The notes below the pieces were generated by a model, which saw nothing but the letters and a program-made list of their open reading frames with translations, was not told the origin of the DNA and did not search any database. A stretch of 64,000 bases of DNA from an uncultured Caproiciproducens sp. (GTDB lineage Bacteria; Bacillota; Clostridia; Oscillospirales; Acutalibacteraceae). Made by a program: the position numbers and the translations under genes. Shown piece after piece: positions 1-9,133 of this stretch. How positions within the stretch are numbered: the stretch's first letter is position 1; every line of letters begins with the position of its first letter. The stretch is from assembly GCF_963664915.1 (NCBI RefSeq), contig NZ_OY761810.1, forward strand, positions 2,804,661-2,868,660, written 5' to 3'.

Positions 1-3
1 TAC

Positions 4-2085
4 TCATTCTTCCTCCGTCTTTTCGTAACCGCAGTCAGGTGTAATACAGTAATATTTTGGATGCTTTCCTTTCTTTTTCAGCAGGGTTTTTCCGCAGCGC
101 GGGCATTTTTCCATGCTGGGTTCATCCCATGAAATAAAGTCACAGTTCGGATATTCGGAACAGCCGTAAAACACTCTTCCCTTTTTGGATTTTTTAAAAA
201 TAACTTTTCCGCCGCACTTGGGACATTCGGCCCCTGTTTCCTGCACCAGTTTTTTAATGTTCTTACATTCTGGATAACCGGGACATGCGATAAACTTGCC
301 GTAACGTCCGGTCTTAATGACCATTTTACGGCCGCATTTTTCGCAGATGATGTCGGTTTCATCTTCTTTTAGCTGAATTTTCACGCCCTGCATCTCTTCT
401 TTTGCCTTTTTGAGCGTTTCTTCAAAATCGCCGTAAAAATCATGAAGCGTCTGCACCCAGTCGGTTTTACCGCTCTGCACGCTGTCAAGGTCGTTTTCAA
501 TCTGAGCGGTAAATTTAATGTTAACTATTTTTGGAAACCGCTCCCTGATCAGCTTGGTAGAAACCTCGCCAAGCTCCGTCGGTTTCAGGGCTTTCCCTTC
601 GCGGGTCACATATTCGCGGCCCGTAATCGTCGAGATTGTCGCGGCATAGGTGGAAGGACGGCCGATCCCGTTTTCCTCAAGCGCCTTAATCAGCGAAGCT
701 TCGGTGTAACGGGCTGGCGGCTGGGTAAAGTGCTGATTACCCGCCAGTTCCTTCAGCTTGAGCAGCATATCGTTTTCAAGTATCGGCAAAGAACCCTCGC
801 GTTCCGCCTCTTCATCCTTACCCTCTTCGTACAGCACCGTGTAGCCGTCAAAGGTAACGGTGTAGCCGGAAGCCTTGAATATATAGTCCTTCGCCTGAAT
901 ATCGGCCTGCGTGGTGCTTTGCAGACAGTTCGACATCTGGCAGGCGATAAAACGTTCCCAAATCAGTTTGTACAGCTTATATTGGTCATTGGTAAGGCTG
1001 TCCTTCACCTTGTCCGGTGAAAGTGCGGGCATGGACGGACGAATTGCCTCATGACCGTCCTGCGCGCTGGCTTTGGACTTAAAGTGACGCGGCGTATCAG
1101 GCAGATATTTTTTTCCCCAGCGCTCCAAAATATAATCGCCCGCATCCTTAATAGCGTCTTCTGAAATACGGAGCGAGTCCGTTCTCATGTACGTAATCAG
1201 ACCGATGGCTCCCATGTCGCTGATTTCGATTCCCTCATAAAGCTCCTGTGCCGCTTTCATTGTGCGGCGCGCCTGAAAGCCCAGTCTGCGCGAAGCTTCC
1301 TGCTGGAGGGTGGAGGTGATGAACGGCGGAGCAGGCGTCTTTTTACGCGTGCCCTTCTTCATCTTGACAACACGGTATTCCGCATCATTCAGTTCCGCAA
1401 GAATCTTGTCGGACTGTTCTTTGTTCGTAATTTTAATTTTACCTTCAATGTCGCCGTAAAAGGCGGCTCCAAACACTTTGCGCGAACCCTGCGGATTGAA
1501 TTTGGCGTCAATGGTCCAGTATTCATCGGGTACAAAAGCGCGGATTTCCTCCTCGCGGTCTACAATAATGCGAACCGCGACAGACTGCACACGGCCGGCG
1601 GAAAGTCCCCTGCGAATTTTCTGCGACAGAAACGGGCTCAGTTTATAACCCACAAGACGGTCCAAAATACGGCGCGCCTGCTGTGCATTGACAAGATCAA
1701 TGTCGATACAGCGTGGGTTTTCCATCCCTTTGGTAACACCCGTTTTCGTTATTTCATTAAATGTAATCCGGTTGTCTTTCTCGGTATCAAGGCCGAGAAT
1801 GTACGCCAGATGCCAGGAAATCGCTTCTCCCTCACGATCAGGGTCGGTTGCAAGCAGAACGGCGTCGCTTTTCTCCGCTTTGTCCTTCAGTTCCTGCACC
1901 AGTTTTTCTTTGCCCTTAATGATCTCGTATTTCGGTTTAAAATCATTTTTAACATCAACGCTCAAACGGCTTTCCGGTAAATCGCGCACATGTCCCATGG
2001 ACGCGATTACGTCGTAACCGGAGCCTAAAAACTTCTTGATTGTTTTGGCCTTGGCCGGTGATTCAACGATCACTAGCTTTGACAT
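4..2085 (-). CDS. topA: DNA topoisomerase I (type IA)
   Basis: Relaxes negatively supercoiled DNA through a transient 5'-phosphotyrosine single-strand break. The 693-residue product opens with the Toprim motif KLVIVESPAKAKTIKKFLG and has the DPDREGEAI acidic motif. The active-site tyrosine lies in GLITYMRTDS (Tyr299). Three C-terminal four-cysteine zinc fingers follow (CEKC...CPGYPEC, CPKC...CSEYPNC, CPRC...CITPDC), the usual layout for Firmicutes TopA. ATG at 2085 is preferred over an in-frame start three codons upstream because GAGGTGG lies just ahead of it. The gene follows dprA on the same strand, a common Firmicutes pairing. It is complete; the stop codon is at 4-6. Confidence 0.97.
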   Translation of the reverse strand: MSKLVIVESPAKAKTIKKFLGSGYDVIASMGHVRDLPESRLSVDVKNDFKPKYEIIKGKEKLVQELKDKAEKSDAVLLATDPDREGEAISWHLAYILGLDTEKDNRITFNEITKTGVTKGMENPRCIDIDLVNAQQARRILDRLVGYKLSPFLSQKIRRGLSAGRVQSVAVRIIVDREEEIRAFVPDEYWTIDAKFNPQGSRKVFGAAFYGDIEGKIKITNKEQSDKILAELNDAEYRVVKMKKGTRKKTPAPPFITSTLQQEASRRLGFQARRTMKAAQELYEGIEISDMGAIGLITYMRTDSLRISEDAIKDAGDYILERWGKKYLPDTPRHFKSKASAQDGHEAIRPSMPALSPDKVKDSLTNDQYKLYKLIWERFIACQMSNCLQSTTQADIQAKDYIFKASGYTVTFDGYTVLYEEGKDEEAEREGSLPILENDMLLKLKELAGNQHFTQPPARYTEASLIKALEENGIGRPSTYAATISTITGREYVTREGKALKPTELGEVSTKLIRERFPKIVNIKFTAQIENDLDSVQSGKTDWVQTLHDFYGDFEETLKKAKEEMQGVKIQLKEDETDIICEKCGRKMVIKTGRYGKFIACPGYPECKNIKKLVQETGAECPKCGGKVIFKKSKKGRVFYGCSEYPNCDFISWDEPSMEKCPRCGKTLLKKKGKHPKYYCITPDCGYEKTEEE

Positions 2086-2186
2086 GAAAACCACCTCATT
2101 TGTCCTATTTTTATTTTCCTCTGATTACTGTGATTCTTAATTTATTCAATATTATAACGTTTTAGCAAAAAATATTAAACATTTTT

Positions 2187-2214
2187 AAAATTTGCCGAAC
2201 ACTCGGCAATTTTT
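2187..2214 (-). terminator. putative intrinsic terminator downstream of dprA
   Basis: A short inverted repeat, TTGCCGA / TCGGCAA, is flanked by A- and T-rich tracts in the dprA-topA gap. On the minus strand it would form a small hairpin followed by ATTTTAAAA. It may only partly terminate, because topA follows on the same strand. Confidence 0.5.
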
Positions 2215-2222
2215 AACAACAT

Positions 2223-3383
2223 TTAGCGTGGAAGACTGTAGCGACGGCCGGAATGCGAATGAATCTTTTCCGCAAGCTCCAGTTCGGTAACCGCAGTTAA
2301 AATTCGAGGGGTGGAAATGCCGGTAAGGCGTTCCAATTCGGAAATGTGCCGGGATGCATTGGTCAGGCAGGAATACAGGAGCGCAGCGTCACTTGAAAAA
2401 GCGGCTTTCTCAAGCGGTTCTTCCGCTGTCTTTGCCTGAACCGGTATCATATCCGGACAAAGAATAACATTCGTTTCCTCATCATTTAAATTGATTTGGC
2501 CTGGGAAGCGGTAAAGATATTCTTCCAGAATTTCACCTGCATTGGAAACGGGCTTTGCTCCGCTTTTGATGAGGCCGTTGACTCCCTGCGAAACCGGGCT
2601 GTAAATTCCCGCCGGAACGGCGAATACATCCCTCCCCTGGTCAAGCGCACACTGCGCGGTAATCAGCGAGCCGCTTCGTGCGGCTGCTTCCACCACAAGG
2701 GTTCCCAAAGTCAGGCCGGAAATAATTCGATTCCGAATCGGAAAATTGGAATTGACGGCCTGCGTGCTCGGAGGATACTCCGAAATGACCGCGCCGGAAC
2801 TTGCAATGGCTTCACGCAGAGACGCGTTTCCCATGAGATAATTATAATCAATTCCGCAGCCGAGTACACATACGGTTTTTCCTCCGGACTGCAAAGCGCC
2901 TTTGTGGGCCGCCGTATCAATGCCCAAGGCGCCGCCGCTGACAATCACCGTTCCCTGTTTGGCAAGCTCAAAGGCAAAGCTGCGTGCGGTGGCGACGCCG
3001 GTGGCGGTTGCCTTGCGCGTACCCACAATGGCGATACTGGGAATCGATGAAAAGTCCGGCAGAGTTCCTTTTACATAAAGCGCACAGGGCGCATTGTGAA
3101 TCTGTCTGAGCGGTTCGGGGTAGTCGCCGCAGTCCGGCGTAACAACCTGCTGCCCGATTTTTTCACAGTATTCGATTAAAGCCGCGGCATCCTGAACGGA
3201 GAATGAACTGAGCTTCCCCAGTTCATTGTGCGTAAAGCAGCCTTCCAGCAGCCAGCTTTCCATACCAGCCGTATAAAAGTCAATTAAGGTATGGTAACTG
3301 GAAAGAATACGGTTCTGTTTAGAGCTGCCTGCGCCAAGCGCGTGCTGGATCCATACCCAGTATGCCCTTTGATCAAACAACAT
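2223..3383 (-). CDS. dprA: DNA processing protein DprA/Smf
   Basis: DprA binds incoming single-stranded DNA and loads RecA during natural transformation; in non-competent bacteria its role is less clear. The Rossmann-like core is clear: IAIVGTRKATATGVATAR, then VIVSGGALGIDTAAHKGAL, then a conserved RNRIISGL segment. The C-terminal ~70 residues look like a winged-helix domain (RHISELERLTGIS). ATG at 3383, behind GGGGGCG, is chosen; a GTG at 3407 in the same frame is possible and would add eight residues. The start overlaps the 3' end of the upstream methyltransferase gene, so the two are probably translationally coupled. Confidence 0.93.
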   Translation of the reverse strand: MLFDQRAYWVWIQHALGAGSSKQNRILSSYHTLIDFYTAGMESWLLEGCFTHNELGKLSSFSVQDAAALIEYCEKIGQQVVTPDCGDYPEPLRQIHNAPCALYVKGTLPDFSSIPSIAIVGTRKATATGVATARSFAFELAKQGTVIVSGGALGIDTAAHKGALQSGGKTVCVLGCGIDYNYLMGNASLREAIASSGAVISEYPPSTQAVNSNFPIRNRIISGLTLGTLVVEAAARSGSLITAQCALDQGRDVFAVPAGIYSPVSQGVNGLIKSGAKPVSNAGEILEEYLYRFPGQINLNDEETNVILCPDMIPVQAKTAEEPLEKAAFSSDAALLYSCLTNASRHISELERLTGISTPRILTAVTELELAEKIHSHSGRRYSLPR

Positions 3384-4194
3384 TCCCAACGCCCCCAGAT
3401 TTTTCACGCATCATTTCCCACATCAGAATTGCGGCGGAAGCCGACGCGTTAAGTGACTCCGCTCTTCCGGCCATTGGAATTGTTACCGCTCCCGAACAGG
3501 CTGAAATCACCGCGGAAGTAAGCCCGTTTCCCTCATTGCCCACAACAAGCACCGTCGGGTTTTGAAAGCCGACCGCGGTCACTTTTTTCGCAGAAGCATT
3601 GGGAACTGCGGCAAGGCTGACAAATCCCCCGGCATTGAGCTGGTCTATGGCTGAAATCAGATCGGCCTGCAGATAAAACGGCAGACGGAACACAGCACCC
3701 ATGCTTGCGCGCAGCACCTTTGGGGAATAAATATCGCAGCAGCTGCCGCCTAAAATCACGCCGCCGATTCCCAGGGCTTCCGCCGTACGGAGTACCGCGC
3801 CCAGGTTTGCGGGATCCTGAATGTTTTCAAGGGCAAGGTAATGAAGGCCGGGCTCCATATTTTTCAGCCCGTTCGCACAGCCGCGCATTTCACAGACGCA
3901 GAAAACGCCCTGCGGCGTTTTTGTATCGGATAACAGCGACGCAACATGCGGTTCAACTTCATAGGTTTCTTCCGCCTCTGCCTGAATGACGCTGATATAA
4001 TCCGCATATTTTTCATTTGCCTGCGCAGTGTAAAACAGAATCTTAACATTGACTCCGCTTTTAGCTGCATCAGAGCAGAGACGTGCCCCCTCAACCATGA
4101 AAAGGCCTTGCTCCCTGCGGAAATCAGTAGCCGAAGTAAGGTGGGCGGCATTTTTAATGATCTCGTTTTGACGGCTTGTAATAAGGTCTGGCAT
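3373..4194 (-). CDS. TrmH/SpoU-family RNA 2'-O-ribose methyltransferase
   Basis: A 273-residue SPOUT-class enzyme predicted to methylate a ribose in rRNA or tRNA using S-adenosylmethionine. The three SpoU motifs are visible: ALENIQDPANLGAVLRTAEA, then VLVVGNEGNGLT, then IPMAGRAESLNASASAAILM, which form the knotted cofactor site. An N-terminal substrate-binding segment (SRQNEIIKNAAHLTSA) precedes it, as in the RlmB/YsgA group. The substrate nucleotide cannot be read from sequence, so no symbol is given. It lies between rplT and dprA on the same strand, and its 3' end overlaps dprA. Confidence 0.9.
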   Translation of the reverse strand: MPDLITSRQNEIIKNAAHLTSATDFRREQGLFMVEGARLCSDAAKSGVNVKILFYTAQANEKYADYISVIQAEAEETYEVEPHVASLLSDTKTPQGVFCVCEMRGCANGLKNMEPGLHYLALENIQDPANLGAVLRTAEALGIGGVILGGSCCDIYSPKVLRASMGAVFRLPFYLQADLISAIDQLNAGGFVSLAAVPNASAKKVTAVGFQNPTVLVVGNEGNGLTSAVISACSGAVTIPMAGRAESLNASASAAILMWEMMREKSGGVGNVV

Positions 4195-4214
4195 TTTTTA
4201 TCTCCATATAAAAT

Positions 4215-4241
4215 TTGCGCCCGGGTTTCTTCCGGGCGCAA
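4215..4241 (-). terminator. intrinsic terminator after rplT
   Basis: A G+C-rich inverted repeat (TTGCGCCCGG / CCGGGCGCAA) with a short loop lies 11 bases past the rplT stop. On the minus strand it is followed by ATTTTAT. It separates the ribosomal-protein operon from the methyltransferase-dprA-topA genes. Confidence 0.75.
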
Positions 4242-4251
4242 TTACAGCTTT

Positions 4252-4605
4252 TTAAAGTGCTGCCTTTGCTTTCTCAATTAAGCTCTTAAATGCAGCCTCG
4301 TCAGCAACAGCGATTTCTGCAAGCATTTTACGGTTTAATGCAATACCTGCTTTTTTCATTCCGTTCATAAACACGGAATAGCTGACGTCATTTGCGCGGC
4401 ATGCGGCGGAAATTCGAGTAATCCACAGACGGCGGAAATCTCTTTTTCTCGCTTTACGGCCGACATATGCGTAGTTGCCGGATTTCATTACGGCCTGTTT
4501 GGCCATTTTAAAATGTCTGCTTTTGGAACCCCAATAGCCTTTCGCAAGCTTTAAAGTCTTTTTCCTTCTCTTGCGTGTCATCAATGCACCTTTTACACGT
4601 GCCAT
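4252..4605 (-). CDS. rplT: 50S ribosomal protein L20
   Basis: Full-length 117-residue L20, an early-assembly protein of the large ribosomal subunit that binds 23S rRNA. The basic N-terminus [18 protein letters not shown], the run [20 protein letters not shown] and the globular [11 protein letters not shown] region are all typical. It is the last gene of the conserved infC-rpmI-rplT operon. In Firmicutes L20 represses this operon through the mRNA leader. A good Shine-Dalgarno (GGAGGTAAC) precedes the ATG. Confidence 0.98.
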   Translation of the reverse strand: MARVKGALMTRKRRKKTLKLAKGYWGSKSRHFKMAKQAVMKSGNYAYVGRKARKRDFRRLWITRISAACRANDVSYSVFMNGMKKAGIALNRKMLAEIAVADEAAFKSLIEKAKAAL

Positions 4606-4651
4606 TATGTTACCTCCAATAAATGGTTATTTTTAAATTTGTGACTAATTC

Positions 4652-4849
4652 TTATTTATAAGGAATTAATCTCTTTACTTGTGCCACATTTGTCTTGTCG
4701 GCAACAGTAGTTTTTCTGAGTCCCCTCTTACGCTTGGTCGTTTTCTTGTTGAGGATATGGGATTTATTGGCGTGACCACGGATAACCTTTCCGTTTTTCG
4801 AAAGTTTGAAGCGCTTTTTAGCGCCTGAATGTGTCTTAATTTTAGGCAT
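4652..4849 (-). CDS. rpmI: 50S ribosomal protein L35
   Basis: The 65-residue product begins [17 protein letters not shown] and contains [12 protein letters not shown], both diagnostic of bacterial L35. It sits between infC and rplT in the standard operon order, with short spacers of 24 and 46 bases. An AGGAGG-type ribosome binding site precedes the ATG. Confidence 0.98.
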   Translation of the reverse strand: MPKIKTHSGAKKRFKLSKNGKVIRGHANKSHILNKKTTKRKRGLRKTTVADKTNVAQVKRLIPYK

Positions 4850-4873
4850 GGTGAATTGTCCTCCTTATTATGA

Positions 4874-5392
4874 TTACTTAGCGGGTTTGGATGCAAGGAA
4901 CATGAGCATATTGCGTCCCTCTAACTTTGCCGGCTTTTCAACATTCGCGATTTCGCTGAGCGCCTCGGCGAAACTGCGCATAATGGTATAGCCCTGCTCC
5001 GGATGCCCCATTTCACGTCCGCGAAAGCGAATGGAAGCCTTTACTTTATCGCCATCCTTTAAGAAGCGGGTTGCATGACCGACTTTTGTGTTAAAGTCGT
5101 GGGTGTCAATGTTTAAAGACAAACGAATCTCTTTGATATCGACAATGCGCTGATTTTTCTTAGCTTCCTTGTCACGCTTTGCCTGCTCAAATCTAAATTT
5201 GCCGTAATCAATAATCTTGCACACCGGCGGCGTCGCCTGCGGTGCGATTTTGACAAGATCAAGATTCTCCCCAAATGCTTTTTCCAAAGCCTGGGATGAA
5301 GTCATCACACCAAGCTGAGAGCCGTCCGAACCAATGACACGCACTTCTCTGTCACGAATTTCCTCATTAATCTGCAGTTCCTTGTTGCTAAT
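4874..5392 (-). CDS. infC: translation initiation factor IF-3, AUU start
   Basis: IF-3 binds the 30S subunit and checks start-codon/initiator-tRNA pairing. The 172-residue protein has the N-terminal domain (NEEIRDREVRVIGSDGSQLG), a lysine-rich linker and the C-terminal domain ending in FRGREMGHPEQG and LEGRNMLMFLASK. The start is assigned to ATT at 5390-5392, five bases downstream of TGGAGGTG, giving the usual ISNKELQINEEI beginning. The GTG seven codons upstream would place the Shine-Dalgarno inside the gene. A rare AUU start is the known device by which IF-3 limits its own synthesis. Confidence 0.93.
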   Translation of the reverse strand: MSNKELQINEEIRDREVRVIGSDGSQLGVMTSSQALEKAFGENLDLVKIAPQATPPVCKIIDYGKFRFEQAKRDKEAKKNQRIVDIKEIRLSLNIDTHDFNTKVGHATRFLKDGDKVKASIRFRGREMGHPEQGYTIMRSFAEALSEIANVEKPAKLEGRNMLMFLASKPAK

Positions 5393-5599
5393 TGTTAAGC
5401 ACCTCCAAAACACGTTATCAATTTAAATTAAAGCGCGGGCAGAATATCCGCCCGCGCAACAATACATAGAATTACAGCTCAAATAAAGCCGTTTTTCGTA
5501 TTGACCCATGGCGGACGAAACCCCACAGGTGTGGACACGGATGTGTCCCGCTTTGTTTTACTGAACTATTCTACCAATGATTGCGCCATTTGTCAAGTA
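5393..5599 (-). promoter_or_regulatory. infC operon leader with attenuator-like hairpin (candidate L20 leader)
   Basis: The region between addA and infC holds a strong inverted repeat at 5433-5457 (GCGCGGGC / GCCCGCGC). On the minus strand it is followed by TTTAATTTAAATT and ends about 40 bases before the IF-3 start. Its place is that of the terminator of the Firmicutes L20 leader, which L20 uses to attenuate infC-rpmI-rplT. The upstream part (about 5460-5560) contains more pairable segments. Identity with the known leader family was not tested. Confidence 0.55.
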
Positions 5600-8500
5600 T
5601 TAATTTGAGATTTCAGAATTCAAACTGAAGGAATAGAGCAAACATGCGGCGACTTTTTTTTTCGTACATTGTTCCATCGCCAGCCGGTAAAGCGCAAGCT
5701 GCGCGTGATAACGTTCCCACAATTCGCCGGGATTGTTCGTTTTATCTGTCTTATAATCCACAATAAATAGTTTTCCATCTTCTTCAAATGCGCAGTCAAC
5801 CGCTCCCTGCAATACAACAGGCTGGTTTTTCAGTTCCTCCGGAAGCCCCGGGCGAACATCGCCGGCGGTAATCTCCACGGTAAAGCGATATTCGCGAAGC
5901 ACATTTTCAGAGGCTAAAATCCGCTTTGCAAGCGTACTTTCAAAAAATGCGCGCACACGCGAAAGATCGACAGCCTCTCCCTGTTCAGCGGTCAGAAAAC
6001 CCTGCCCGACAAGGCGTTGCAGCTCGCTTTGAGGATTTTCCCGTGCTTTTTTGTAATGGGCAAACTGCATATAAGTATGCAGCGCCGTACCGCGCTCCGC
6101 CGGGGTCAGCCCCGTTCTGCTCAAGAACGCGGGCCGGGAAACCGCAGCATACTGCGCAGAATATTCTCGTGCGGCAAGATCAGAGGCGGCTACCTTTGCC
6201 TGAATTCCCTTTAAAGCGGCATACGGATATACATAGTCCATACCAGTGGATATTTCAGCTTCGAGCGCACCATCCGGCTGCGCGGGCAAAATCTGTTCCG
6301 GCTGCTGTACGGACACATCGTCCTTCGGCGGATAAACCAGATTGATGCTCCAAGTTTCATCGGAACCCGCAGTGATACCGGGCAAAGCTCCCGCAAGGTC
6401 GCGCAGATGTCCGCCGCTCGGATGACGCAGGGCGCACAGCAGAAGCCAGTCCGAAATACTGCCGGCACTGCGTACAACATAAGGCTGAATCCTGTTATCA
6501 TCCGTCAGGCGGGTAGCAAGTTTCCCCAAAGTCTTCCCTGCGTTTTTTACCGTGGTCACCATAATCAGTTTTTCCTTTGCCCTTGTCATGGCGACATACA
6601 GCACGCGCAGTTCCTCGCTCATTTCACCGCGGTCCAGTTCCAACGCGACGGCCTCGCGCGGCATGGTCGTGTAGCGGCAGAGTTCGGCGGCATCTTTGAG
6701 TTTAACCCCGAGGCCGAGGGACGGGTGCAGAAGCACGTCGCCCCTTTCCTTATTAAAGCGCCTGGAACATCCGGCAAGGATGCAGACCGGAAACTCCAGA
6801 CCCTTGGAGCGGTGGATGCTCATAATTTTCACGACATTTGCGGCCTCGCTGATTGTGGAAGCGGGCGCAAGGTCGGAGTTGTTCTTTTGAAGCCGGTCGA
6901 TAAAGCGGATAAACCCGGAAAGCCCGTTGTATCCGGACACTTCATATTTTTTCGCGTATTCCAGCAAAAGGCGGAGGTTCGCAAGCCGCAGTTCCCCGTT
7001 TGGCATTGCCTGAACCAGGTTCAGATAACCCGTTTTTTCATATACCGCCTGAATTAGCCTGTCGGACGGCATGGTGGCCGCAAGCGTGCGGTAGGCGTCC
7101 ATGTCCTTCAGAAAATCGGATGCGCGCGTATTGCCGCCCTGCGCCGCGGAAACAAGCGCAAGATAAAGCGGCGCACTGCGCGAAGGAATGCGGATATCCG
7201 CCATATCGTCCGCCGTAAAGCCGTAAATAGGGCTCATCAGCACCGAAAGGAGTGGAATGTCCTGCATCGGGTTGTCAATCACACGCAAAAGCGAAACCGC
7301 CACGCCAACCTCCGCCGCCGCAAAAAAGCCGCCCGCCGTGTCAGCCCACGCCGGAATACCGAGCGAAGTCAGTTCCCGCGCGTATTCATGGGCGTATTGA
7401 TTCGCGCTACGCAGTAAAATACAGATATCCCGGTAAACGACGGGCCGCTGCTGACCTTTGTCCGAAACGGTGGTGCCGTCGCCGGTCATCTGATAAATCA
7501 GCTCCGCAATATGGCGGCTTTCCGCCGAAATCATTTCTTCTTCGTTTTCGGACGCCGATAGATCGATAATGTCAAGCTGCGCCGCGGGTTTGTCACAAGG
7601 CGGGTAATCCGCCCCCGCCGCCAGTTCCTCGGCTTTCGTGTAATCGAGCTCACCCGTCTGTTCGCTCATCAGCTGACGGAATACAAAATTGACCGCTTCG
7701 GTCACACCGCGCCGGCTGCGGAAGTTTTTATCCAACACCACACACGCGGGATACCCGTCTTTTGTTCTATCGTAATCGGGATACAGCGCGCGGCGGCGCA
7801 GAAAAATCTGCGGCATCGCCTGACGGAAGCGGTAAATACTCTGCTTGACGTCGCCGACCATAAACAGGTTGCTTTCCCTTTGCGAAACCGCGCGGAAAAT
7901 CATGTCCTGCGCCTCATTGGTATCCTGATACTCGTCTACCATCACCTCATCGAACCGTGCGGAAATTTCAGCGGCGTCCTCAGTCGGTTCAAAGCCGCCG
8001 TCCGTATCGCGGACAAGCAGTTTCAGCGCGTAATGTTCCAAATCGCTGAAATCCGCGGCGCGGCGCTCCTTTTTCAGCCGGTCAAGCTCCTCGCCGAATT
8101 TCACGGTGACTTCAAACAATTTTTTCATCAGAGGGGCAAGGCGAGCAATGTCTTCTTCACATTCCTGCTCATTCGCGCTGAACAGTTCCGAAAGTTTTTT
8201 GACAGTTTCCTGCACTTCCTTGCGGCTTGCCGAGAGCTTGTTTTTCAGCGGGTCGTCACTGTATCCACGCAGTGGTTTCAGCCTTTGAAAGCTGAAATTA
8301 ACGCTCTGGAACGCGATAGTATCCCAGCCGCCTGCGTCCGCCGCGTCTTTCAGCCCCAAAAGCCCCGCCAGATCGGCGCTGAATCCGTCGACATACGCAC
8401 CGGCGATTTTTGCGTCCTCCTCCATCAGCGCAAGGGAGTTGCGCGTCAGCGAGATGCAGTAATCAACCGCGTCCGCAGCATATTTTAGAATGGTTTGACC

Positions 8501-9133
8501 CCATACGGTCTGCGGCGCGGAAACACCCGGTTCATACATGGCGGCTTTTTCAGCCAGCCAGCGGTTTGGGAACGGATGCGACCGGACAAAATCGTAAAGT
8601 GTGTTAACGGTCTGAATCATGCGGCCGTCGTCCCGCCCGGAGGAAAAAGCGTCTACCAAGCTGTAGAAAGTCGGGTCGTTCTGCGCGTAAAACTCTTCTA
8701 AAACGGCAGAGGCCGCGTCACCGCGCAGCAGCTTCATTTCGCTGTCGTCCAGAATACGAAAATCCGGAGAAATCCCCAGTTTGTAAAAGTTTTCACGGAT
8801 CAGTTCACTGCAAAAGCTGTGGATGGTGCTGATATGGGCGCGCGTCAGTAAAATCTGCTGGCGCTGTAAGCGAACATTCATAGGGTCCGCTTCGAGCAGT
8901 TTTGCAATTTCCGCCGCGATACGGCTGTTCATTTCCGCCGCCGCGGCCTTTGTAAAGGTAACAACCAGCAGACGGTCGGCGTCGGCCGGATTCTTCGGGT
9001 CGGTGATGCGCTCAATGACACGCTGAACCAGAACTGCGGTTTTTCCGGAACCGGCGGCTGCGGAAACAAGCAGCGTGCCGCCCCGCGCTTCAATCGCGTC
9101 CTGCTGGCTTTGCGTCCATGTCCGTGCGCTCAT
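5600..9133 (-). CDS. addA: ATP-dependent helicase/nuclease subunit A
   Basis: AddA is the UvrD-like helicase and nuclease subunit of AddAB, which resects double-strand breaks for recombination. The 1177-residue protein has Walker A in LVSAAAGSGKTAVLV, Walker B in VMVDEYQDTNEAQD, further superfamily-1 motifs (VGDVKQSIYRFR, MSIHRSKGLEFP, LYVAMTRAKEKL) and a RecB-type nuclease with VDYKTDKTN near the C-terminus. ATG at 9133 is chosen: it follows GGGAGG, begins MSARTWTQSQQDAI and overlaps the addB stop by four bases. The longer open frame upstream lies inside addB. Confidence 0.96.
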   Translation of the reverse strand: MSARTWTQSQQDAIEARGGTLLVSAAAGSGKTAVLVQRVIERITDPKNPADADRLLVVTFTKAAAAEMNSRIAAEIAKLLEADPMNVRLQRQQILLTRAHISTIHSFCSELIRENFYKLGISPDFRILDDSEMKLLRGDAASAVLEEFYAQNDPTFYSLVDAFSSGRDDGRMIQTVNTLYDFVRSHPFPNRWLAEKAAMYEPGVSAPQTVWGQTILKYAADAVDYCISLTRNSLALMEEDAKIAGAYVDGFSADLAGLLGLKDAADAGGWDTIAFQSVNFSFQRLKPLRGYSDDPLKNKLSASRKEVQETVKKLSELFSANEQECEEDIARLAPLMKKLFEVTVKFGEELDRLKKERRAADFSDLEHYALKLLVRDTDGGFEPTEDAAEISARFDEVMVDEYQDTNEAQDMIFRAVSQRESNLFMVGDVKQSIYRFRQAMPQIFLRRRALYPDYDRTKDGYPACVVLDKNFRSRRGVTEAVNFVFRQLMSEQTGELDYTKAEELAAGADYPPCDKPAAQLDIIDLSASENEEEMISAESRHIAELIYQMTGDGTTVSDKGQQRPVVYRDICILLRSANQYAHEYARELTSLGIPAWADTAGGFFAAAEVGVAVSLLRVIDNPMQDIPLLSVLMSPIYGFTADDMADIRIPSRSAPLYLALVSAAQGGNTRASDFLKDMDAYRTLAATMPSDRLIQAVYEKTGYLNLVQAMPNGELRLANLRLLLEYAKKYEVSGYNGLSGFIRFIDRLQKNNSDLAPASTISEAANVVKIMSIHRSKGLEFPVCILAGCSRRFNKERGDVLLHPSLGLGVKLKDAAELCRYTTMPREAVALELDRGEMSEELRVLYVAMTRAKEKLIMVTTVKNAGKTLGKLATRLTDDNRIQPYVVRSAGSISDWLLLCALRHPSGGHLRDLAGALPGITAGSDETWSINLVYPPKDDVSVQQPEQILPAQPDGALEAEISTGMDYVYPYAALKGIQAKVAASDLAAREYSAQYAAVSRPAFLSRTGLTPAERGTALHTYMQFAHYKKARENPQSELQRLVGQGFLTAEQGEAVDLSRVRAFFESTLAKRILASENVLREYRFTVEITAGDVRPGLPEELKNQPVVLQGAVDCAFEEDGKLFIVDYKTDKTNNPGELWERYHAQLALYRLAMEQCTKKKVAACLLYSFSLNSEISN

